This document shows positions 5,247 to 9,485 of a stretch of 9,485 nucleotides of DNA, piece by piece. Position numbers and translations under genes: made by a program. The DNA lies in contig JAGOLU010000030.1 of NCBI GenBank assembly GCA_017993865.1, positions 1 to 9,485 of the forward strand. Reading direction: 5' to 3'. The stretch's first letter is position 1; each line of letters opens with the position of its first letter. The DNA is from Candidatus Woesebacteria bacterium. GTDB taxonomy: Bacteria > Patescibacteriota > Microgenomatia > UBA1406 > GWC2-37-13. The notes under the pieces were generated by a model, which saw only the letters and a program-made list of their open reading frames with translations, was not told the DNA's origin and did no database searches.

Positions 5247-6722
5247 TTATATTTTGGTGGTCGCTTGCGCCCTGCTTTCACGAATGACCGTGACGGTTAT
5301 CTGGCCAGGAAAGACCTCAAACTTCTTTTCGAGTTCATCTTTCACTGATACTGCTAGGAGCACCACGTCAGCATCTGAAACTTCGTCAGGTCTCACAATA
5401 ATGCGCAACTCTCTACCCGCCTGTAGTGCATACGCCTCTCGCACTCCTTTTTTGGTTTTTGCGACGTCCTCTATCGTATGAATGCGCTGTACATACTGCT
5501 GTACATCTTCGTGTCGCGCCCCTGGGCGTCCCCCAGACACCGCATCAGCAATGTATACAATGACCGCTTCGGTGGAATTGAATGGAACATCTTCGTGGTG
5601 AGAAGCAACACAGTCTATGACAGCTTTGGGAAATCTGTATTTCGTGAGGACTTCTACCCCGAGGTCAATGTGGTTGCCTTCTTTATCGGTTATTACCTTG
5701 CCGATATCATGAAACAAACATCCTAGCTTCACGGTATTTACATCACACTTAAGCTCGTGAGCAAGTGCGATTCCAATCCTCGTTTCTTCCAAAGTGTGGA
5801 GAATCATGTTTTGTCCGTATGAGAATCGGTACTTAAATCTTCCCAACAAACGCATCAGGTCAATGGGAAGGTTGTACACTCCACATTTATGACAAAGCTC
5901 TTCGCCAGCTTTCAACATTTCTTTCTCGACTTCGCTTTGGGTTTTCTTTACGATCTCTTCTATTCTTGACGGTTGAATACGCCCATCCTGTATAAGTCTC
6001 TCAAGTGAAACTCTCGCAATCTCACGCCTGGCTGCATCGAAGCTTGAAAGCTTTATCACTCCCTCCTCATCTAAATCAACATCAACACCCGTAGCAAGCT
6101 CAAACGCGCGGATATTTCGGCCATCTTTTCCAATGATTCTTCCTTTGTATTCGTCGCTGGGGAGCTGCACTACTGAGAGGGTGTATTCTGCGGTGTAGTC
6201 TACGGCAGCAAAGCGCATCGAGTCGGTAAGCATTTCTTTTGCTTTGTCTGCGACCTTCGCTTTGAACTCTTCTTCAAACGTTGTGTATCGCTTTGCTATA
6301 TCCTCTTTCATCTTATCTTCGACCCCTTTGATAATGAGATCTTTCGCCTGGTCTTTGGAAAGTTGAGCAATGTGTTCGAGCTTCGTAAGCAATGCTTCGC
6401 GACGATCCTCAAGCTCTTTCTGTAGCGCTTCTACCTGTTGTCCGCGGGTGGCAAGAAGTTTCTTCTCTTCCTCGACTGCTTGACGCTCTTTGGTTGCGTC
6501 GGCTTTTTCCTGACCAATCAGGGATCGGGCCTTATTAAGCTCTTTCTCTGCTTGCACAGCCTCAGCAGTAATACGTCGAGCGTCTATTTCTGCTTGCTGA
6601 CGGACTTTCACCGCATCTTCATTTGCTTTGAGCACAATTTCACGCCCTTTCTGCTTTGCTTCGTCAATAATCTTCTGCAACGCTTCTTTTGGAATGAAGA
6701 AGTCCTTTAAAAAATTTAACAT
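5247..6722 (-). CDS. rny: Ribonuclease Y without a transmembrane anchor
   Basis: RNase Y is the endoribonuclease that initiates mRNA decay in many bacteria lacking RNase E. The 491-residue product has a long charged coiled coil (about 15-165), a KH RNA-binding domain with G-R-I-I-G-K-D-G-R-N-I-R (194-205) and an HD metal-dependent phosphohydrolase domain with H309, H338-D339, H351, H375-H376 and D393 as likely metal ligands. The conserved C-terminal segment (437-485) is also present. Most family members (about 520 residues) begin with a membrane-spanning helix. Here the protein opens M-L-N-F-L-K-D-F-F-I, at most a short amphipathic helix. An in-frame TGA lies two codons upstream of the ATG, so no anchored extension exists under the standard code. 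AAAGGA, 11 bases upstream, is a fair Shine-Dalgarno. Confidence 0.95.
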   Translation of the reverse strand: MLNFLKDFFIPKEALQKIIDEAKQKGREIVLKANEDAVKVRQQAEIDARRITAEAVQAEKELNKARSLIGQEKADATKERQAVEEEKKLLATRGQQVEALQKELEDRREALLTKLEHIAQLSKDQAKDLIIKGVEDKMKEDIAKRYTTFEEEFKAKVADKAKEMLTDSMRFAAVDYTAEYTLSVVQLPSDEYKGRIIGKDGRNIRAFELATGVDVDLDEEGVIKLSSFDAARREIARVSLERLIQDGRIQPSRIEEIVKKTQSEVEKEMLKAGEELCHKCGVYNLPIDLMRLLGRFKYRFSYGQNMILHTLEETRIGIALAHELKCDVNTVKLGCLFHDIGKVITDKEGNHIDLGVEVLTKYRFPKAVIDCVASHHEDVPFNSTEAVIVYIADAVSGGRPGARHEDVQQYVQRIHTIEDVAKTKKGVREAYALQAGRELRIIVRPDEVSDADVVLLAVSVKDELEKKFEVFPGQITVTVIRESRAQATTKI

Positions 6723-6779
6723 AAATCAATAGATCCTTTAGATCGTGCGAAGTAGAGGGTGGAGGCGCACAGAAACAAT

Positions 6780-6785
6780 ATTATA
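6780..6785 (-). promoter_or_regulatory. Candidate -10 element of the RNase Y promoter
   Basis: A perfect TATAAT lies on the minus strand about 58 bases upstream of the RNase Y start codon, placing transcription start near 6773. At a 17-base spacing the -35 is only CTATTG, so the assignment rests on the -10 alone. The leader of ~50 bases would include the AAAGGA ribosome site. Confidence 0.4.
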
Positions 6786-6838
6786 GAGATGTCCCTTTAG
6801 AACAATAGAGAGCGTAATCACATCTAGCCGAAAGGGTG

Positions 6839-6865
6839 GTACGTTTGTATAAAATCAGTACGTTT
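6839..6865. repeat. Direct repeat in the divergent intergenic region
   Basis: GTACGTTT occurs at 6839-6846 and 6858-6865, a period of 19 bp (close to two helical turns). It lies between the divergent RNase Y and oxidoreductase genes and flanks a TATAAA (6849-6854). The position is suitable for a regulator binding site, but an 8-base repeat can be chance. Confidence 0.25.
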
Positions 6866-6927
6866 TCCATAAAATATTGAGTTGGGCGACTTCTATTCGT
6901 GTTCTACTTCGAAATAGTAATCGGATA

Positions 6928-6936
6928 TGGTATTCT
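6928..6936 (+). promoter_or_regulatory. Candidate extended -10 promoter of the oxidoreductase gene
   Basis: TGGTATTCT combines a TATTCT -10 (6931-6936, four of six) with the TGn extension. A poor -35, TTCGAA, lies 17 bases upstream (6908-6913). Transcription would start near 6943, about 36 bases before the favoured ATG at 6979, and would exclude the upstream TTG start. Confidence 0.3.
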
Positions 6937-6978
6937 ACTCACTTAAGGTTATATTTGCAATCGTCATTCTTTATCCGT

Positions 6979-7758
6979 ATGCAACAATTCAATTCCCGCC
7001 TTGTCCAGAGGACAGAGTTAACCAGTGATGTGAGCTTGTATCGTTTTGAATTAGAAAATGGACAAATGTCATACTCTCCCGGGCAGTTTGTCTCGTTTGT
7101 GTTGGTAGATCAGGCCACCAATGCCAAGCTTGTGCGCTCATATTCTATCGCCGGATCAGACTCTAGTGCCCAAATGAGCTCTCAAGATGGTAAGTGTCTG
7201 ATAACAAGCAATAACTTCGAGTTGGTGGTTATTCATGTTGCTGAAGGCAAAGGGACAACTATGCTAAAGAATTTGCCCATGGGCTCTGTTCTCAAGACGG
7301 TGGGGCCGGCAGGAAATCTGGTTTTGAAGATGTCTGGCGAACAGAATCTCCCCATGGTCTTTTGCGCAAACTCCACAGGCATCGCCCCCTTTCGAGCAAT
7401 GCTTCAGTACCTGGCACAATCTAAAGCTTTTCCAGAATTGTATGTGTTCTGGGGCTTAAAGACGGCACAAGACATCTACTTGAGTGATGAATTCACGACG
7501 TACGAAAGAATGTGGGGTGATAATGGCAGTAAGCTTTTGATTAAACTGTGTCTTTCTCGCGAAGCCTCCATTCCAGAGAGCCTGCCGGTCCCTCCTACAT
7601 TATGTGCCTTGGGCAGGATCCAACCTTCCCTTGAAAAGTTGCCCGCGAGACCGTACCAATTTTATGTGTGTGGCGGGAAGTCTTTTGTAATAGATACTAA
7701 AGCCTTTCTCACTTCCCAATTCCCTGGGTCTGAATTGTATGTTGAGAGGTTTAACTAA
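6979..7758 (+). CDS. FAD/NAD(P)H oxidoreductase of the ferredoxin-NADP reductase family
   Basis: A 259-residue flavoprotein of the FNR superfamily, expected to pass electrons between NAD(P)H and a one-electron carrier such as ferredoxin or flavodoxin. The FAD domain shows R-S-Y-S (53-56) and the later G-K-G-T-T...G-P-A-G segment (90-112). The nucleotide domain shows N-S-T-G-I-A-P-F-R (131-139), Y-V-F-W-G-L-K-T (155-162) and Y-V-C-G-G (229-233). It ends Y-V-E-R-F-N. No [2Fe-2S] domain or fused oxygenase is present. The frame is open back to a TTG at 6877, but the extra 34 residues lack family similarity, and the FAD domain begins naturally at the ATG at 6979. No Shine-Dalgarno precedes either start. 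It is the only confident plus-strand gene, with no redox partner in view, so its substrate is unknown. Confidence 0.87.
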   Translation: MQQFNSRLVQRTELTSDVSLYRFELENGQMSYSPGQFVSFVLVDQATNAKLVRSYSIAGSDSSAQMSSQDGKCLITSNNFELVVIHVAEGKGTTMLKNLPMGSVLKTVGPAGNLVLKMSGEQNLPMVFCANSTGIAPFRAMLQYLAQSKAFPELYVFWGLKTAQDIYLSDEFTTYERMWGDNGSKLLIKLCLSREASIPESLPVPPTLCALGRIQPSLEKLPARPYQFYVCGGKSFVIDTKAFLTSQFPGSELYVERFN

Positions 7759-7760
7759 AT

Positions 7761-8582
7761 CTACAGAACTGTTGCGAAGAGTGAAAGGGGGATTTGAGGA
7801 TAGGCCTGGTACACCTTCTCTGTTTTCTGCGCACCGTCGATGGTCCGCACTGTGCTAGAGACCTCTCTGCCCTGCTGTTTTAAACTTGTGCCAAGAAATC
7901 CTAGCTTCGTTCCATCAAAATAAGGTCTAATAACGAGCACTTTGATGTTCTTGCCCGTGAGGTCAATACTGTCGATAGTGATTTTATTGGCGAAGGTGGT
8001 GGTTTTTCCATCCCAAGCAAGGTCTCCCCCTGGGTTTGGACTTATCGCGCCGACGTAATTTAGGCTGTTGGTGCCACACCCGGAAGCCGTTGGGGCTGTG
8101 TATTTTCGATTAACTACCGCATTATCTTTATCGATGAAAATAATCTCCAACAGTGGGCATGTGGAGGCTTCGCTTGAGTAGTACAACTCTATTCCGCTTA
8201 CATAATAATCTGTTCCAAAGGTGTTTGCAGCTGTGTCATAATCTGCCAAATAAAACATATATTGATGGTCTTTGGGTACCACCTCGCTATACACAAAAGT
8301 GTTTTCGGGGGTCTTAGGGATGTTGAGTTGTTGTGAGTATGCTCCCGGATTCACGTCGGTAAAATTGGTGGAATCTACTATCTCGTTGTTGATTCCTGCC
8401 TCGAGTGCGCCTTTCGCAATGTTAGACGCCTTATTTGACTCTTCTTTCTGCTTTGTGGTTTGGGTGGATGACATGCTTCGAAGCGCTCCTGTACCCACGA
8501 TCGTGGTAACCAAGGCGATGAGCATGAGGCCGATAAGGAGAATCTGGCCTTGCGATTTTATTGTTCGAGGAACATTGCTCAT
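7761..8582 (-). CDS. PilX-like type IV prepilin family protein
   Basis: The 273-residue product has the N-terminal signature of a pilin-like minor subunit. A short polar leader ends in S-Q-G-Q (10-13), and a hydrophobic helix follows (about 14-31). Next comes a polar helical stretch (T-K-Q-K-E-E-S-N-K-A-S...G-A-L-E-A-G-I-N, 43-65) like those of PilX-type proteins in Patescibacteria. There is no Glu at position 5 of the helix. The extracellular part is beta-rich with two cysteines (C142, C169) that could form a disulfide. It ends in an S-S-T-V...K-V-Y-Q-A-Y-P-Q-I-P motif (242-265) recalled from similar proteins. The frame extends to 8651, but the promoter lies inside that extension, so the ATG at 8582 is favoured. 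It has no pilus genes beside it. It converges on the oxidoreductase gene with a 2-base gap. Confidence 0.78.
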   Translation of the reverse strand: MSNVPRTIKSQGQILLIGLMLIALVTTIVGTGALRSMSSTQTTKQKEESNKASNIAKGALEAGINNEIVDSTNFTDVNPGAYSQQLNIPKTPENTFVYSEVVPKDHQYMFYLADYDTAANTFGTDYYVSGIELYYSSEASTCPLLEIIFIDKDNAVVNRKYTAPTASGCGTNSLNYVGAISPNPGGDLAWDGKTTTFANKITIDSIDLTGKNIKVLVIRPYFDGTKLGFLGTSLKQQGREVSSTVRTIDGAQKTEKVYQAYPQIPLSLFATVL

Positions 8583-8592
8583 AATTGGGTTT

Positions 8593-8621
8593 ATTATGAA
8601 ACATTTTTGCCAAATATACAA
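8593..8621 (-). promoter_or_regulatory. Promoter of the PilX-like gene with a near-leaderless start
   Basis: On the minus strand TTGTAT (8621-8616, three of six -35 bases) is followed by exactly 17 bases and CATAAT (8598-8593, five of six). Transcription would begin around 8586-8585, only about 3 bases before the ATG at 8582. No Shine-Dalgarno fits in the leader. An ATACAA/TTGTAT inverted repeat (8616-8621 with 8629-8634, 7-base loop) overlaps the -35 and could be an operator or the 3' hairpin of recA. Confidence 0.5.
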
Positions 8622-8650
8622 GCATAGTTTGTATGGTGGCCTATGCACCA
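8616..8650 (-). repeat. Adjacent inverted repeats between recA and the PilX-like gene
   Basis: Two small dyads lie side by side: ATACAA/TTGTAT (8616-8621 and 8629-8634, 6 bp) and TGGTG/CACCA (8634-8638 and 8646-8650, 5 bp, 7-base loop). They lie about 40-70 bases past the recA stop. No T-tract follows on the minus strand, so they are not a convincing intrinsic terminator. Confidence 0.25.
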
Positions 8651-8688
8651 CTGCTTTGAGAGGTCACGAACTTCTCGCAACTACGGCG

Positions 8689-9485
8689 TCAGCTGTTTTT
8701 TATTTTTTCTTTTACCTCCTTCACTATGCTCTGTCGAAGTTTATCATCCTGCATGAGTATCTCTTTTGCCTGTTCTTTCCCCTGTCCTAGAGCCTTGTCT
8801 CCGTATTTGATAAATGCCCCCGCCTTGGTGAGAATTCCTTGGGTAACGGCAGTATCTATGAGAGCCTCAAGACGATCAACACCTGAGCCAGTGATCGTGA
8901 ACTCAGCTTGTCTAAAGGGTGGTGCTACTTTGTTTTTAACAACCTTCACCCTGACTCGTGATCCATAGACGATTGTGTCTTTTTTGAGAGTCTCAATTTT
9001 GCGTACGTCCATTCGAACAGACGTGTAGAACTTCATAGCAAGCCCACCAGGAGTTGTCTCTGGGTTGCCAAACATCACCCCTATTTTGTGTCGCAACTGG
9101 TTGGTGAACAAGATAGTACATTTTGATTTGCTCACTATAGCCGTAAGTTTACGAAGAGCTTGCGACATGAGTCGCGCTTGTGAGCCGACAACAGCATCTC
9201 CCATCTCTCCTTCAATCTCCGCACGGGGTGTGAGGGCTGCAACAGAGTCTACGACAATAAGGTCTACGCCGCCCGACCTGACCAGCGTTTCTACTATCTC
9301 GAGTGCTTGTTCTCCGGTGTCGGGCTGTGATACCAAGAGATCTTCGAGCTTCACCCCAAGCACTTTCGCCCATGCGGGGTCTAGCGCGTGTTCAGCATCA
9401 ACAAAAGCAGTAACTCCTCCAGACTTCTGGAGCTCAGAGATGATTGACAAACAGATGGTTGTTTTTCCCGACGCTTCTGGTCCAT
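8689..9485 (-). CDS. recA: Recombinase RecA, 5' end cut by the window edge
   Basis: RecA is the ATP-dependent strand-exchange protein of homologous recombination and the SOS co-protease. About 264 codons are visible, from the Walker A motif G-P-E-A-S-G-K-T-T at the right edge to the TGA stop. Only the N-terminal ~60 residues are missing. Also present are D-A-E-H-A-L-D-P-A, the Walker B strand L-I-V-V-D-S-V-A-A-L, T-N-Q-L-R-H-K-I-G-V-M-F and the L2 loop G-N-P-E-T-T-P-G-G, then K-V-V-K-N-K and G-Q-G-K-E. Changes from the Escherichia coli protein include NQIRMK to NQLRHK and TTTGG to TTPGG. The C-terminus stops at ...K-E-K-I-K-N-S without the acidic tail that moderates RecA in E. coli. The next gene on this strand is the PilX-like gene, after about 106 bases, with its own promoter. 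Confidence 0.97.
   Translation of the reverse strand, partial: GPEASGKTTICLSIISELQKSGGVTAFVDAEHALDPAWAKVLGVKLEDLLVSQPDTGEQALEIVETLVRSGGVDLIVVDSVAALTPRAEIEGEMGDAVVGSQARLMSQALRKLTAIVSKSKCTILFTNQLRHKIGVMFGNPETTPGGLAMKFYTSVRMDVRKIETLKKDTIVYGSRVRVKVVKNKVAPPFRQAEFTITGSGVDRLEALIDTAVTQGILTKAGAFIKYGDKALGQGKEQAKEILMQDDKLRQSIVKEVKEKIKNS

Noticed and set aside
6877..6978. N-terminal extension of the flavoprotein gene from a TTG start
   Set aside because: The 34 extra residues lack resemblance to the family, there is no ribosome site, and the ATG at 6979 matches the usual start of the FAD domain.
8583..8651. N-terminal extension of the PilX-like gene from the ATG at 8651
   Set aside because: The proposed promoter lies within it, and the shorter form gives a normal short prepilin leader.
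9448..9450. TTG at 9450 as the recA start
   Set aside because: The frame continues upstream through the Walker A motif to the window edge, so this is an internal codon of a truncated recA.

Overview
The window looks like a chromosomal segment from a small-genome bacterium, most likely of the Candidate Phyla Radiation (Patescibacteria, Paceibacteria-like). This lineage call is an inference. It rests on the gene mix: a vitamin-B12-dependent ribonucleotide reductase with its own B12 adenosyltransferase, an RNase Y with no membrane anchor, a DUF5667-like exported protein, a PilX-like prepilin protein, and a RecA without an acidic tail. All but one of the genes lie on the minus strand. Coding density is high and housekeeping functions dominate.

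Layout from left to right. Positions 1-141 hold a good minus-strand promoter, a Shine-Dalgarno site and the first ~22 codons of an unidentified gene that leaves the window on the left. Positions 151-3697 hold a minus-strand operon transcribed nrdR -> nrdJ -> cob(I)alamin adenosyltransferase. It encodes the repressor of ribonucleotide reductase genes, the adenosylcobalamin-dependent reductase, and the enzyme that makes its cofactor. A pair of NrdR-box-like palindromes, 32 bp apart, overlaps the nrdR promoter and start codon. A 341-base non-coding stretch (3698-4038) separates the operon from a small exported DUF5667-like protein (4039-4617), which has an extended -10 promoter placed for leaderless transcription. 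Next comes an HU gene (4704-4976) with a strong promoter, a textbook Shine-Dalgarno and a clear intrinsic terminator. RNase Y follows (5247-6722).

The only confident plus-strand gene is a lone flavin/NAD(P)H oxidoreductase of the ferredoxin-NADP reductase fold (6979-7758). It converges, with a 2-base gap, on a PilX-like prepilin gene (7761-8582). The window ends inside recA (8689-9485), cut at the Walker A motif.

Functionally, the nrd operon makes and self-regulates dNTP supply, provided B12 is salvaged from outside. HU and RecA serve chromosome structure and repair, RNase Y serves mRNA decay, and the two exported or pilus-like proteins belong to the cell surface. I did not find a mobile element, CRISPR array, tRNA, rRNA, or an evidently new multi-gene system. 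The most interesting signals are regulatory (tandem NrdR boxes, two leaderless or near-leaderless promoters) and architectural (soluble RNase Y).
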